Source: Paenibacillus hamazuiensis
GTDB taxonomy: Bacteria; Bacillota; Bacilli; Paenibacillales; NBRC-103111
DNA length: 64,000 bases
Assembly: GCF_023276405.1 (NCBI RefSeq)
Contig: NZ_JALRMO010000001.1
Coordinates: 1,984,001 to 2,048,000 of the forward strand
Direction: 5' to 3'
Part shown: positions 15,211 to 24,534 of the stretch, in pieces
Position numbering within the stretch: the first letter of the stretch is position 1
Layout of the letters: each line of letters starts with the position of its first letter
Program-made: the position numbers and the translations under genes
The notes under the pieces: generated by a model
What the model saw: the letters and a program-made list of their open reading frames with translations, nothing else
Databases searched by the model: none
What the model was told of the DNA's origin: nothing

Positions 15211-16527
15211 ATGCAAAAGCAACTGGAGCAAGGGGCCCGGCACATTCTGCAGAAACTGGCGGAGCATGGCTATTTGGCCTATATGGTCGGCGGTTATGTG
15301 CGCGATACGGTGATGGGCCGGCCGATCAAAGACATCGACATCGCCACATCGGCGCTGCCGGAGCAGGTTCAGGCGCTGTTCGAGCGAACGGTGCCCACCG
15401 GGCTGCAGCATGGAACGGTCACCGTGATGATCGGCAAAACGCCTTACGAAGTGACGACGTTCCGCAAGGAAGCGGATTACATAGAGTTTCGCCGGCCGGC
15501 GGAGGTCGAATTTGTCGGCGATTTGCAGGAAGATCTGCTGCGCCGCGACTTCACAATGAATGCGATGGCCATGGATGCGGACGGCGGGCTGACCGACCCG
15601 TTCGGCGGGCGGCGGGACATCGCGCAAAAGCTGCTTCGCTGCGTCGGCGAGCCGAAAGAGCGCTTCGGCGAGGATGCGCTGCGCATGCTGCGCTGCTTGC
15701 GGTTCGCGGCCGAATACGAGCTCGCTGTCGAACCGCGGACGTGGCAGGCGCTGCTTGAGCTGGCACCGCTGCTGGGGCATATTGCGCTCGAGCGGGTGCG
15801 GGCGGAGCTCGAGCGGATGATCGAAGGAGCGCACCCGAACCGGGCGCTCCTTCTGCTCGCGGAGAGCGGCGTGCTGCGGCAGCTGAAGGCTGACGTCGGC
15901 ATGCCGCTCGAAGCCGAAGCCGTGAAGCGATGGAAGCCGCTGCACGTGCTAGTGAACCCCCTGCAGCGCTGGGGGTATCTGTTTATCGCGCTCGCCGCGG
16001 AGGCGGAAGCGGTGAAGGAGTCGCTGCGGACGCTGACGTTCGCAAAGACGAAGCTGGAGCAGATCGCGCAGCGGGTCGCCGCGGACCGCAAAATGCAGGA
16101 AGCGGTGCGAAGCGCGGGCGGCGCCCTGAATGCGCTGGGCGATCTGTGGAAACGGACGACACTGCAGTATGGCATCAGCTGTATGGAGGATCTCGCCGCG
16201 ATTTATCGGCTCGATCCGGGAGTTGGCCTCGAACTGCCCGACGATGTCATCGTGCAAGCGAGGGAAGCGTTCGCCGCCGGCGGGGCGGCGTGGATCGAAG
16301 AGATGCCGACGGTGCGGATGAGCGACCTGGCGATCACCGGAACGGAGCTGACTCAGCATTTGCAGCAGCGTCCGGGTCCGTGGGTCGGCGAGCTGCTTCA
16401 CCGGCTGCTAACTTTGACAGCTACCGGAGCTTTGGCTAACGACAAGCAGGTTCTGCTGGATAAAGCTTATACCCTTTGCAAAGAAAATGTAGATGAACCT
16501 AAACGGAGTCCGAATTCCTATGAATGA
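15211..16527 (+). CDS. cca: CCA tRNA nucleotidyltransferase
   Basis: The 438-residue class II enzyme adds or repairs the 3' CCA end of tRNA. The N-terminal nucleotidyltransferase head contains YMVGGYVRDTVMG (about 24-36) and the catalytic DIDIATSA (about 42-49), followed by the RRDFTMNAMAMD and EDALRMLRCLRFA motifs of this superfamily. The rest is the helical neck/body/tail. It starts 4 bases after the bshA stop; its stop overlaps birA. Length is a little above the B. subtilis enzyme. Confidence 0.95.
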   Translation: MQKQLEQGARHILQKLAEHGYLAYMVGGYVRDTVMGRPIKDIDIATSALPEQVQALFERTVPTGLQHGTVTVMIGKTPYEVTTFRKEADYIEFRRPAEVEFVGDLQEDLLRRDFTMNAMAMDADGGLTDPFGGRRDIAQKLLRCVGEPKERFGEDALRMLRCLRFAAEYELAVEPRTWQALLELAPLLGHIALERVRAELERMIEGAHPNRALLLLAESGVLRQLKADVGMPLEAEAVKRWKPLHVLVNPLQRWGYLFIALAAEAEAVKESLRTLTFAKTKLEQIAQRVAADRKMQEAVRSAGGALNALGDLWKRTTLQYGISCMEDLAAIYRLDPGVGLELPDDVIVQAREAFAAGGAAWIEEMPTVRMSDLAITGTELTQHLQQRPGPWVGELLHRLLTLTATGALANDKQVLLDKAYTLCKENVDEPKRSPNSYE

Positions 16528-17488
16528 AAAAATTATCGAGCTGTTCGAGCGGCATCCGAACGAATTCCTTTCCGGCGAGCAGCTCAGCGAAAAACTGAAC
16601 TGCAGCCGCACCGCGATTTGGAAGCATATCGAAGCTTTACGCCAGCAAGGCTACCGGTTTGAAGCGGTGTCACGCAAAGGCTACCGGCTCATCGCCAAGC
16701 CGGACAGGCTGGATGTAGGCCGTTTAAGCGCCAGCTTGTCAACGAAAGCGATGGGCCGCACAATTCGTTATATCGACGAAGCCGATTCTACACAAAACGT
16801 GCTGCACCGGCTCGCGGAAGAGGGCGCGGAGGAGGGAACGCTCGTCATCGCCGAGCGGCAAACGGCCGGCCGCGGCCGGATGGGCCGCGGCTGGCATTCG
16901 CCCAAAGGAAAGGGCATCTGGATGAGCCTGTTGCTGCGCCCGCGGGTACCGCTGCATTTTACGCCGCAGCTCACTCTTCTTGCCGCGGTGGCGTTGTGTC
17001 GGGCGATCCGGGGTGCCACCAATGTCGACGCCGGCATCAAATGGCCGAACGATTTGCTGGCAAACGGCAAAAAAATATCCGGTATATTGCTCGAATCGAA
17101 AGCCGAGGACGAAAGGCTGAAGTATATCGTGGCGGGTATCGGCATTAGCGCCAATCTGGAGCCGGACGACTATCCCGAGGAGCTGCAGGATAAGGCGACA
17201 TCGCTGTTTATCGAGTCGGGCCGTCCGGTTGACCGGGCCGCTCTGATTGCCGCTTTTTTGCATGAATTCGAGGTGCTGTATTCGCTGTTTCATGAGCAAG
17301 GTTTTGCCCCTGTCCGAATGATGTGGGAGGCGCTCTCGGTATCGCTGCACCGGACGGTTCGCTGTCAGATGCCGAACGGCTATGTCGAAGGGGTCGCCGA
17401 GTCGATTGACGACAGCGGTGCATTAACGGTGCGGGTTGCAAGCGGCGAACGTGTCAAAGTTTACTCCGGTGATGTCGAACTTCGCTAA
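16520..17488 (+). CDS. birA: Biotin-protein ligase / biotin operon repressor
   Basis: The 322-residue bifunctional protein has an N-terminal winged helix (FLSGEQLSEKLNCSRTAIWK, about 13-33) and a ligase domain from about 80. The biotinyl-AMP loop GRGRMGRGWHSPKGKG and the substrate helix IKWPNDLLANGKKISGILLE are present, then a small C-terminal SH3-like domain. It attaches biotin to acetyl-CoA and pyruvate carboxylases and, with the HTH, likely represses biotin genes. ATG 16520 overlaps the cca stop by 8 bases. The gene precedes the pan operon as in B. subtilis. Confidence 0.95.
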   Translation: MNEKIIELFERHPNEFLSGEQLSEKLNCSRTAIWKHIEALRQQGYRFEAVSRKGYRLIAKPDRLDVGRLSASLSTKAMGRTIRYIDEADSTQNVLHRLAEEGAEEGTLVIAERQTAGRGRMGRGWHSPKGKGIWMSLLLRPRVPLHFTPQLTLLAAVALCRAIRGATNVDAGIKWPNDLLANGKKISGILLESKAEDERLKYIVAGIGISANLEPDDYPEELQDKATSLFIESGRPVDRAALIAAFLHEFEVLYSLFHEQGFAPVRMMWEALSVSLHRTVRCQMPNGYVEGVAESIDDSGALTVRVASGERVKVYSGDVELR

Positions 17489-17526
17489 TTTATGGAAAAA
17501 AGAGACTGTTCCTTTTCCCTGAAGTC

Positions 17527-17535
17527 TGTTATAAT
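17527..17535 (+). promoter_or_regulatory. Extended -10 promoter for panBCD
   Basis: TGTTATAAT is a perfect extended -10 element (TGnTATAAT). The expected -35 position (about 17507-17512) is poor. It lies about 265 bases before panB, giving a long leader. Confidence 0.55.
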
Positions 17536-17540
17536 GGCGT

Positions 17541-17800
17541 TAACGAGACGGTATCTTTCGCGGAACCGTACTCCGCATGCGTCATTTCTGCAATACTGCA
17601 CAACTGAATCAGCTGCAATGTTGTTCTATGTGGATTCTGCTCTGAGCCGAACGGACCGAGACAGAAGAATCATGAGATTCTTTTTGACGAATGGACCTTT
17701 TAGCTGCGGGCTAAAAGGTTTTTTTGCTTTTATCGGTTCATAACGGGCTGCTCGGGCGCATACTAACGGGGGAAATCCTCCGGCGAAAGGGGAAACCGAT
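17541..17800 (+). other. Long structured leader upstream of panB
   Basis: Between the extended -10 and panB lies a leader of about 260 bases with several small stems: ACGGT/ACCGT at about 17551-17572 and GAATC/GATTC around 17668-17681. A strong terminator at 17696 comes before the panB ribosome site. An 83-codon frame crosses the region, but its composition and lack of a good ribosome site argue against coding. Conserved leader RNAs (the pan motif) are known before panB in some Firmicutes. I could not match this sequence to that motif by eye. Confidence 0.4.
17696..17725 (+). terminator. Intrinsic terminator/attenuator in the panB leader
   Basis: A perfect stem of about 10 bp (ACCTTTTAGC/GGCTAAAAGGT-like arms around TGCG) is followed by seven T. 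It stands about 75 bases before panB and downstream of a good extended -10, so it may act as an attenuator rather than end birA transcription. Confidence 0.8.
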
Positions 17801-18658
17801 ATGGAGAAAAAAGCTCTCACATTGACCCGGTTCAAAAAAATGAAGCAGGATCGCGTCCCGATTACCGTTGTTACAGCCTACGATTACCCGTCGGCGCGTC
17901 TGGCCGAGGAGGCGGGAGTTGACGCGATTTTGGTCGGCGACTCGCTCGGCAACGTCGTGCTCGGTTATGAATCGACCGTACCGGTAACGATTGACGACAT
18001 GGTGTATCATACGCGGGCTGTCACCCGCGGCGCAACGAACACGTTTATTGTGACCGATATGCCATTTGCCACTTACCACGGAAGCCTGGACGTTACGCTG
18101 AAGCACGCGGCGAGAATCATGCAGGAGGGTCTGGCCAATGCGGTGAAAATGGAAGGCGGAGCGGAGATTGCGGAGGCCGTCCAAGGTTTGGTGCGGGCCG
18201 GCATTCCGGTCATGGCCCACGTCGGCCTTACGCCGCAGTCGATCAATCAGATCGGCGGCTACCGCGTGCAGGGGAAAAGCTCCAAGCAGGCGCAGAAGCT
18301 GCTGGAGGATGCCAAGGCGCTTGAGCAGGCGGGCGCTTTTTCCATCGTGCTGGAGCTGGTGACGGACGAGATCGCCGAGCTGATTACCGATAAGCTGGCC
18401 ATCCCGACGATTGGCATCGGAGCGGGACCGGCCACGGACGGGCAGGTGCTCGTTTTTCACGATCTGCTTGGCTATGCGGCGGACATCGTGCCGAAAAAAT
18501 TTGTAAAAACGTATGCCAATGTCGGAGATATAATCCGCAGCGGCATTTCCGAATATATCCGCGAAGTCAAGGAACGAAGCTTCCCGACGAAAGAGCATGC
18601 TTTTCATATCGAGCAGGAGGAATTGCAGCCTTTATACGGCAGCGTGCCTTCTAAATAA
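17801..18658 (+). CDS. panB: 3-methyl-2-oxobutanoate hydroxymethyltransferase
   Basis: The 285-residue ketopantoate synthase transfers a one-carbon unit from methylenetetrahydrofolate to alpha-ketoisovalerate, the first step to pantothenate. Family features: VVTAYDYPSARLAEEAGVDA, ILVGDSLGNVVLGYEST (metal and substrate site), KMEGGAEIAEAV and MAHVGLTPQSINQIGGYRVQ. It starts behind GAAAGGGG and is first of panBCD, with a terminator in its leader. Confidence 0.97.
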   Translation: MEKKALTLTRFKKMKQDRVPITVVTAYDYPSARLAEEAGVDAILVGDSLGNVVLGYESTVPVTIDDMVYHTRAVTRGATNTFIVTDMPFATYHGSLDVTLKHAARIMQEGLANAVKMEGGAEIAEAVQGLVRAGIPVMAHVGLTPQSINQIGGYRVQGKSSKQAQKLLEDAKALEQAGAFSIVLELVTDEIAELITDKLAIPTIGIGAGPATDGQVLVFHDLLGYAADIVPKKFVKTYANVGDIIRSGISEYIREVKERSFPTKEHAFHIEQEELQPLYGSVPSK

Positions 18659-18672
18659 AGGGGTTATTAGCG

Positions 18673-19545
18673 ATGCAAGCAATCAAGCGCATTTCGCAGT
18701 TGAAAGAGGAAATTCGCCGGCTTAGAAAAGAAAAAGGCGACGGCACCGTCGGATTTGTTCCCACGATGGGATATTTGCACGAAGGTCATCTGAGCTTACT
18801 TGCGGCGGCGAAAAAAGAGACGGATATCGTCGTCATGAGCATCTTTGTCAATCCGCTGCAATTCGGTCCCAACGAGGATTTTGAAAAATATCCGCGCGAT
18901 CACGAGCGCGATCTGAAGATGGCGGAAGCGGCCGGCGCCGACATCGTCTTTTTGCCGGAAACGTCGGAAATGTATCCGCGTCCGATCAAGACGACCGTCA
19001 GCGTCGCCGAAGTAACGGAGCGGCTGTGCGGAGCGTCCCGTCCCGGACATTTTGACGGCGTTGCGACGGTCGTCACCAAACTGTTCAACATCGTACAGCC
19101 GGACAAAGCTTTTTTCGGCATGAAGGACGCGCAGCAAGTGGCGGTCATTCGCCGGATGGTCGACGATCTCAACATGAACGTGACGATCGTGCCATGCCCG
19201 ACGCTCAGGGAGGAAGACGGGCTTGCGATGAGCTCGCGCAACGTATATTTAAGCCCGGAAGAGCGAAAGCAGGCGCTGGTACTGTCCCAGTCGCTGCGGC
19301 TGGCGGAAGCCCTCATCCGGGAAAGGAGCGCATCGCCGGATGAGGTCAGGCGGCGGGTGGAGGAGCATATTCGTACGGCACAACTGGCCGACATCGACTA
19401 TGTCGAGCTGCTCTCTTATCCGGAGCTTGCACCTGTCCAGCCGGGACAAATGCCGCCGTCCGTCATTATTGCACTAGCCGTAAAATTCGGCAAAACGCGG
19501 CTGATCGATAATTTGATCATAGAAATGGGGAATTCGCATGTTTAG
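18673..19545 (+). CDS. panC: Pantothenate synthetase (pantoate-beta-alanine ligase)
   Basis: The 290-residue ATP-dependent ligase joins pantoate and beta-alanine. The nucleotidyl-transferase motif [14 protein letters not shown] (HxGH-like) is at about 30-43, with [14 protein letters not shown] and the [17 protein letters not shown] and [15 protein letters not shown] segments that form the active site. It starts 14 bases after panB and its end overlaps panD by 8 bases, showing translational coupling. Confidence 0.97.
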   Translation: MQAIKRISQLKEEIRRLRKEKGDGTVGFVPTMGYLHEGHLSLLAAAKKETDIVVMSIFVNPLQFGPNEDFEKYPRDHERDLKMAEAAGADIVFLPETSEMYPRPIKTTVSVAEVTERLCGASRPGHFDGVATVVTKLFNIVQPDKAFFGMKDAQQVAVIRRMVDDLNMNVTIVPCPTLREEDGLAMSSRNVYLSPEERKQALVLSQSLRLAEALIRERSASPDEVRRRVEEHIRTAQLADIDYVELLSYPELAPVQPGQMPPSVIIALAVKFGKTRLIDNLIIEMGNSHV

Positions 19546-19921
19546 AACGATGCTGAAATCGAAAATCCATCGCGCCACCGTTACTGAGGCGAATTTGAAC
19601 TATGTCGGCAGCATTACGATCGACGAGGATTTGCTTGACCAGGTCGACATGCTCCCCAACGAGAAAGTGCAAATCGTTAACAATAACAACGGCGCACGCT
19701 TCGAGACCTATATCATTCCCGGGCCGCGCGGCTCCGGCGTCGTCTGCCTGAACGGCGCTGCGGCGCGACTCGTTCAGCCGGGAGATACGGTGATCATCAT
19801 CTCCTATGCGGTCATGACGGACGAAGAAGCCCGCCGGTACAAGCCGACGATCGCGATTATGGGGGAGAACAACAAAGTCGTCAGTTTGCTCAAAGAAGAG
19901 ATCCATTCCACGATTTTGTGA
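19538..19921 (+). CDS. panD: Aspartate 1-decarboxylase proenzyme
   Basis: The 127-residue proenzyme self-cleaves between Gly24 and Ser25 (NYVGSITID) to create a pyruvoyl cofactor, then decarboxylates aspartate to beta-alanine for PanC. The N-terminal [20 protein letters not shown] and the [19 protein letters not shown] segment are standard. It overlaps panC by 8 bases and completes the operon. Confidence 0.97.
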   Translation: MFRTMLKSKIHRATVTEANLNYVGSITIDEDLLDQVDMLPNEKVQIVNNNNGARFETYIIPGPRGSGVVCLNGAAARLVQPGDTVIIISYAVMTDEEARRYKPTIAIMGENNKVVSLLKEEIHSTIL

Positions 19922-19983
19922 CGCATGAAATAGCGCATCCAAGCAAACAATGAAGATAACCTTCGGTAAGGTGGGATGCGCGT

Positions 19984-20607
19984 ATGATAATTCAACTTTT
20001 TGCGTCAATGAACGAAGTGCTTGATGAAATTATAGCCGGTTATGCGGCGGCACCCCCTGCGAAAAAAGCGGAGATGGACGAAAAACTGCGCATTTTGCGC
20101 GGCATGAGTGACACGTTCATCGAACAGTGGCTGCTTTTTGAAGAAAAAATGGGGAAGTATGTACAGGAGCGCGCCAAGCACGAAGCTTATATACATGCAT
20201 CCGATCCGGAGCTTTCCGGAAAACATTCGCTTCCGTTTCAAAGAGGACAGGGCTATTACAAGCTGCTTATGTATGACGAAGCGATCCGGGAGTTTGAAAG
20301 CATTGTAAGCGGACAGCCCGATTTTTTGCTCGCCCGCGTCTATTTGGCTATGAGCCATCTGCGTAAAGGGGATTTGGCGGAAGCTTACCGACATTTTCAA
20401 TTTCTCACACATATTGCCGAAAACGCCAAAATGAAAGCTATCTCCTATAACGCCATGGGCTGTATTCAAGTGCAAAATCATAATCTCGACAAAGCGTGCG
20501 AATATTTTCGCAAAGCTTATAAAACCGACCCTGCCAGCATTGAGCCATTACTGAATATGGGATTATGTTACGAACATAAGGGTACGCTCGAATTTATGTT
20601 TGACTAA
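19984..20607 (+). CDS. Tetratricopeptide-repeat protein
   Basis: The 207-residue soluble protein opens with a helical region and carries about three TPR units from residue 85 on (KLLMYDEAIREFESIVSGQP; LAMSHLRKGDLAEAYRHF; NAMGCIQVQNHNLDKACEYF). The family's role is protein binding; no partner is evident. It follows panD by 62 bases and ends about 75 bases before dinG. In B. subtilis the place before dinG has no such gene. I do not recognise a specific family. Confidence 0.75.
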   Translation: MIIQLFASMNEVLDEIIAGYAAAPPAKKAEMDEKLRILRGMSDTFIEQWLLFEEKMGKYVQERAKHEAYIHASDPELSGKHSLPFQRGQGYYKLLMYDEAIREFESIVSGQPDFLLARVYLAMSHLRKGDLAEAYRHFQFLTHIAENAKMKAISYNAMGCIQVQNHNLDKACEYFRKAYKTDPASIEPLLNMGLCYEHKGTLEFMFD

Positions 20608-20683
20608 ACTTTCTATTCCCATAAGTCCCCTCTTTTTGGTATGCTTAGAGGAAGAGCTTAAGAAGGGATTGACACGGGAAGCA

Positions 20684-23536
20684 ATGAAATTCGCGGTTCT
20701 GGACTTCGAAACGACGGGAAGCCAGTCGAATGACGAAATCATTCAGGTCGGCCTTGTCATCATAAATCAATTTCAAATTACGGACAGGTATACTTCCCTG
20801 GTAAATCCAGGAATCGGTATACCTTCTTCTATTACAAGCTTAACCGGCATTACGGACGAAATGGTCCAGCACGCCCCGCGTATGGAGCAGGTCATCGGCG
20901 AGATGGTTCCGCTGCTTACGGATGCGGTGCTGGTCGGCCATAATGTCGGTTTTGACTTGTCTTTTTTGCAAAAAGCGCTGGACGAAAACGGCTATTTTCC
21001 GTTTGACGGCCGTGTGCTCGATACGATGGATTTGCTGCGGATGCTGTTTCCCGGCATGTCAAGCCTGCAGCTGTCGCTTGCTTGCCAGGCTTTCGGCATA
21101 GAGCACGAGCGCCCGCATCAAGCGGACAGCGATGCCGAGGTGACGGCGCTGCTCTGGCTCAAATGCATCGAGAGGCTGCTCGAGCTTCCTCTGCTGACGC
21201 TGCAGCGGATGTGCGCGCTCTTCGAGGCGCATGCAACCGATTTGGGCTGGTTTTTGGAAGAAATTCGCACCTTCAGAGAGCTGCAGCCTGCCGCCGAACC
21301 GGAAACCGGCAAATTTTTTCGCCAATTTGCACTGGCGGTTGATGACTGGGATCAGGACGAGTTCGTCCGCGAGGAAAGCGACGTCGCTGCGATACCCGAT
21401 CAATTTTCCGAGTTTTACGCACAAGTAAAACGAAATTTGCAGGTGCGATTCGAAATGTACGAAGACCGGGAAGCGCAGGTGAAGATGCAGCAGGAGGTCG
21501 AAGCTGCACTGCAGGGCAAACAGCATCTGCTCATCGAAGCCGGCACCGGAACGGGGAAATCGCTCGGTTACTTGATTCCCGCCCTTTATTATGGCATGAA
21601 GCAGGACAAAAAAGTCGTCGTCAGCACGCATACGATCAATTTGCAGGAACAGCTTAAGGAACGGGACGTACCGCTGCTTCATGATATATTTCCCGTACCT
21701 TTCCGGGCTGCTGTGCTTAAAGGCAGAAGCCATTATTTGTGCCTGCGCAAATTCGAACATAAAATGAATGCACTCGATTTTGAAAACGCCAAAGAAGACC
21801 GCGTCACGGCCGGACAAATGCTCGTTTGGCTCGGGGAAACCGCCACCGGTGACGAAGAGGAGCTTCATTTCGGCAGCAAAGGTCCGCAGTTTTGGCATAC
21901 GGTGGCGAGCGATGCCGATTCCTGCCTGAACCGCAACTGCCCGTGGTTTCGCAAGTGCTTCTACCATCGGGCCAGGTATGCGTCGAACAATGCGGATGTC
22001 ATCATTACGAACCATTCGCTGCTGTTCACCGATATGAAGGCGGAAAACCGCATTTTGCCGGCGTACAAGCATCTTGTTATCGATGAGGCCCATCATTTCG
22101 AAGAGGTGGCGAGCAAACATCTCGGCATCGAACTGCATTATTTCCAATTGGTCAATACGCTGCAATGGCTGTATAAAGATAGCCGCAGCGGACAGCTGTC
22201 ACACCTGCGCCAGCGTTTGCAAAAACACGAGGGCGAGCTTGCGGCCGGCTGGGTAATGACGATCGACCAAATTGTCCCCAAGCTTGTGCAGATTAAGGAA
22301 GATTGGGATTTGCTGACCGAGCAGCTGTATCAACTGCTTGCCGCAGGCAGCGACCCGTCGCAAAGCGAGATGGGTCAGCCGGTACTGCGGATGAAGAAGG
22401 AAAAACTTCCTTCGATTTGGCCGACGCTGCAGGGCATCGAAAGCAACCTTTATTTGAATCTGAACGATGTATCGAAGAAGCTCGACAAGATGTTAAGCGA
22501 GCTGAAAGAGGTTCAGGAGGAATATGAGGTGCAGAGTGTAGTAACGGACCTTGGTGGCAGCGGCAAAGAGCTTACGCGCCACAAGGATGCGCTGCATTTC
22601 TTTATGAATATGACCGACGATACGTACGTGTACTGGCTGGAGGCGAGCCCGACAATGAAGGCAAAATCGCTTCAGCTGTTCAGCGTACCGATGGACGTAA
22701 GTCCGATGCTGAAGGAATATTTCTTCGACGCGAAGGAAAGCGTCGTAATGACCTCCGCTACGCTGTCGGTAGACAAGTCGTTTCAATATACGTGCGAGCA
22801 GCTTGGACTCGGAACCGAAGATAACGGAGGGAAGCTGAAAACGGTCATGCTGCCATCGCCTTTTAATTACCGGCAGCAGGCGTTAGTCGTCATTCCGCGG
22901 GATTTCCCAAGCCTCAAGGGGATGGGCAGCGAGGCCGTTTTCGTGGAAAAGCTTGTCGATTCGCTCTCCGACATCGCGGTGGAGACCAACGGGCGCATGC
23001 TCGTGTTGTTCACGTCCAACCGGATGCTGAAGGCGACGCACCCGGGCCTTAAGGATCGGCTGACCGCGCATGGCATTCAGGTGCTCGGTCAAGGCGTCGA
23101 CAGCAGCAATCGCAGCAAGCTGACGCGGATGTTCCAAAGCCACCCGGCATGCGTGCTGCTCGGCACGAGCAGCTTCTGGGAAGGCGTGGATATTCCGGGA
23201 GAAGCGCTCACCTGCCTTGCGATCGTTCGGCTTCCGTTCCAGCCCCCGAATCACCCGCTCGTCGAGGCGAAAACGGAGTTTTTGAAAAAGCAGAACTTAA
23301 ATCCGTTTATGAAGCTTTCGGTGCCCCAGGCGGTGATCCGGTTCAAGCAAGGGTTCGGCCGATTGGTTAGGACTGCGGGTGACAAAGGCATTGTGGTCAT
23401 TTATGACACGAGAGTGATCGATACGAATTACGGCCGTTACTTTCTGTACTCGCTGCCGGGACCGAAAATCGAGCATATGCCGACGACCCAGCTCGTTTCG
23501 CGGATTAAGCAATGGATGGGAGAGCATGAACAATGA
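20684..23536 (+). CDS. dinG: DinG family ATP-dependent helicase with 3'-5' exonuclease domain
   Basis: The 950-residue protein joins a DnaQ-type exonuclease (residues 1-165; VLDFETTG with the acidic pair, GHNVGFD, and HQADSDAEVTALL) to an XPD/DinG-like superfamily 2 helicase. Walker A is EAGTGTGKSLGY near 290 and the Walker B/DEAH box is VIDEAHHFEE near 470. Four Cys between them (LCLRKF, DSCLNRNCPWFRKC) are spaced as in the iron-sulfur clusters of XPD-like helicases. This exonuclease fusion is the Gram-positive DinG form. ATG 20684 is the first good start; upstream in-frame codons overlap the TPR gene. Its last bases overlap rex (ATGA). Confidence 0.93.
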   Translation: MKFAVLDFETTGSQSNDEIIQVGLVIINQFQITDRYTSLVNPGIGIPSSITSLTGITDEMVQHAPRMEQVIGEMVPLLTDAVLVGHNVGFDLSFLQKALDENGYFPFDGRVLDTMDLLRMLFPGMSSLQLSLACQAFGIEHERPHQADSDAEVTALLWLKCIERLLELPLLTLQRMCALFEAHATDLGWFLEEIRTFRELQPAAEPETGKFFRQFALAVDDWDQDEFVREESDVAAIPDQFSEFYAQVKRNLQVRFEMYEDREAQVKMQQEVEAALQGKQHLLIEAGTGTGKSLGYLIPALYYGMKQDKKVVVSTHTINLQEQLKERDVPLLHDIFPVPFRAAVLKGRSHYLCLRKFEHKMNALDFENAKEDRVTAGQMLVWLGETATGDEEELHFGSKGPQFWHTVASDADSCLNRNCPWFRKCFYHRARYASNNADVIITNHSLLFTDMKAENRILPAYKHLVIDEAHHFEEVASKHLGIELHYFQLVNTLQWLYKDSRSGQLSHLRQRLQKHEGELAAGWVMTIDQIVPKLVQIKEDWDLLTEQLYQLLAAGSDPSQSEMGQPVLRMKKEKLPSIWPTLQGIESNLYLNLNDVSKKLDKMLSELKEVQEEYEVQSVVTDLGGSGKELTRHKDALHFFMNMTDDTYVYWLEASPTMKAKSLQLFSVPMDVSPMLKEYFFDAKESVVMTSATLSVDKSFQYTCEQLGLGTEDNGGKLKTVMLPSPFNYRQQALVVIPRDFPSLKGMGSEAVFVEKLVDSLSDIAVETNGRMLVLFTSNRMLKATHPGLKDRLTAHGIQVLGQGVDSSNRSKLTRMFQSHPACVLLGTSSFWEGVDIPGEALTCLAIVRLPFQPPNHPLVEAKTEFLKKQNLNPFMKLSVPQAVIRFKQGFGRLVRTAGDKGIVVIYDTRVIDTNYGRYFLYSLPGPKIEHMPTTQLVSRIKQWMGEHEQ

Positions 23537-24156
23537 AAACGCCGAAAATTTCCGAAGCCGTCGTCCGGCGGCTTCCGATATATTTACGTTTTTTGAACGA
23601 GCTCAGCATGAAAAACGTGCATACCGTTTCCTCGCAGGATCTGGGGCACAAGCTTGACCTGAACCCGGCGCAGATCCGCAAAGATCTCGCCTATTTCGGG
23701 GAGTTCGGGAAAAAGGGGATCGGTTACGACGTCGATTATTTGATTGAAAAAATACGGCAAATTTTGAAGCTGGACAAGCTTATTTCCGTAGCTCTGGTCG
23801 GTGCGGGCAACCTGGGACGGGCGCTTTGCAATTATAACGTTTATTTAAAGGATAACATGAAAATCGTCGCTGTGTTTGATGCGCATCAGGCCAAGGTCGG
23901 GGAGCAGATCAACAATTTGTTTGTGCAGCCGATGCAGGAGCTTTCCGAGACGATTAAACGGCTGCACGTGCGGATCGGCATCATCACGGTGCCGGCCCCG
24001 GAGGCGCAAAATGTCGCCAATCAGTTCGTCGAAGCCGGGGTTGAGGCGATACTGAACTTTGCTCCGGTGATTATTAAAGTTCCGAGTACGGTACGGGTCC
24101 ATCATGCGGATCTCACGGCGGAACTGCAAAGTTTGGCGTATTATTTGGACAAATGA
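23533..24156 (+). CDS. rex: Redox-sensing transcriptional repressor Rex
   Basis: The 207-residue homodimeric repressor senses the NADH/NAD+ ratio. An N-terminal winged helix (TVSSQDLGHKLDLNPAQIRK, then DLAYFGEFGKKGIGY) binds DNA. The C-terminal Rossmann domain (VALVGAGNLGRAL, about 85-97) binds NADH. It overlaps the end of dinG by 4 bases. Rex usually controls fermentation and respiration genes. acetate kinase lies about 9 kb away, but no clear Rex box was found next to it. Confidence 0.95.
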   Translation: MKTPKISEAVVRRLPIYLRFLNELSMKNVHTVSSQDLGHKLDLNPAQIRKDLAYFGEFGKKGIGYDVDYLIEKIRQILKLDKLISVALVGAGNLGRALCNYNVYLKDNMKIVAVFDAHQAKVGEQINNLFVQPMQELSETIKRLHVRIGIITVPAPEAQNVANQFVEAGVEAILNFAPVIIKVPSTVRVHHADLTAELQSLAYYLDK

Positions 24157-24169
24157 AAATCACTCCATA

Positions 24170-24208
24170 AATCAAAGGCACCCCCTAAAATCAAAGGGCA
24201 CCCCCTAA
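24170..24208. repeat. Tandem duplication of about 20 bp at the edge of intergenic repeat copy 1
   Basis: Two head-to-tail units (24170-24188 and 24189-24208) read AATCAAAGGCACCCCCTAA with one extra G in the second. The CACCCCCTAA part is the outer end of the structured repeat next to it. Confidence 0.85.
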
Positions 24209-24476
24209 ATCCCCCTCTAGGGGGACCCCAGGCTTCCGTAGCTGGCTTTGCTCCGCAAAGCCCTTAAGGCGCTCGGGCGCCCTGGACCCGCCCTCCGGGA
24301 GCTCATGCTCGCTTCTAGTTCGCGTCTGCCCGACATGGATTTTGGGCTTCACTCAAAAATCCTATATCGGGCACGCTTTACTTTGGGAGCGATGATTTGG
24401 GAGCGGATGCGTGCCTCGTGCCCGCGTATGTTTGCCATGGTTTTGCTGGCGCAAAACCTATGGCCGACACGCTGTA
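24199..24476 (-). repeat. Structured intergenic repeat, copy 1 (minus orientation)
   Basis: This copy of a roughly 280-bp element shares long identical blocks with 29271-29553 and 36096-36371. Read on the minus strand it has hairpin H1 (24464-24434, GCCAT, bulged A, GGTTTT), a conserved GCGGGCACGAGGCACG, hairpin H2 (24372-24328), small stems H3 and H4 (H4 24262-24244, GGCTTTGC/GCAAAGCC) and the end palindrome TCCCCCTAGAGGGGGA (24225-24210). It lies between convergent rex and the Pit gene. No supported coding frame. Confidence 0.85.
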
Positions 24477-24506
24477 CTATGCCCATGTATCGATCATGTC
24501 AATACG

Positions 24507-24534
24507 AAAAAGGCTTGTTCTAATAGAACAAGCC
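24507..24534 (-). terminator. Intrinsic terminator overlapping the end of the Pit gene
   Basis: On the minus strand GGCTTGTTC, loop TATTA, GAACAAGCC and five T. The stem includes the last codons and the TAG stop of the phosphate transporter. Confidence 0.85.

Noticed and set aside
17551-17575. GCGGAACCG stretch in the panB leader resembling a T-box core
   Set aside because: The full GGTGGNACCGCG core and Stem I elements are missing, unlike the real T-box at 45.2-45.4 kb.
17492-17743. 83-codon frame in the panB leader
   Set aside because: It overlaps the promoter and the terminator, lacks a good Shine-Dalgarno site and has no domain; more likely untranslated leader.
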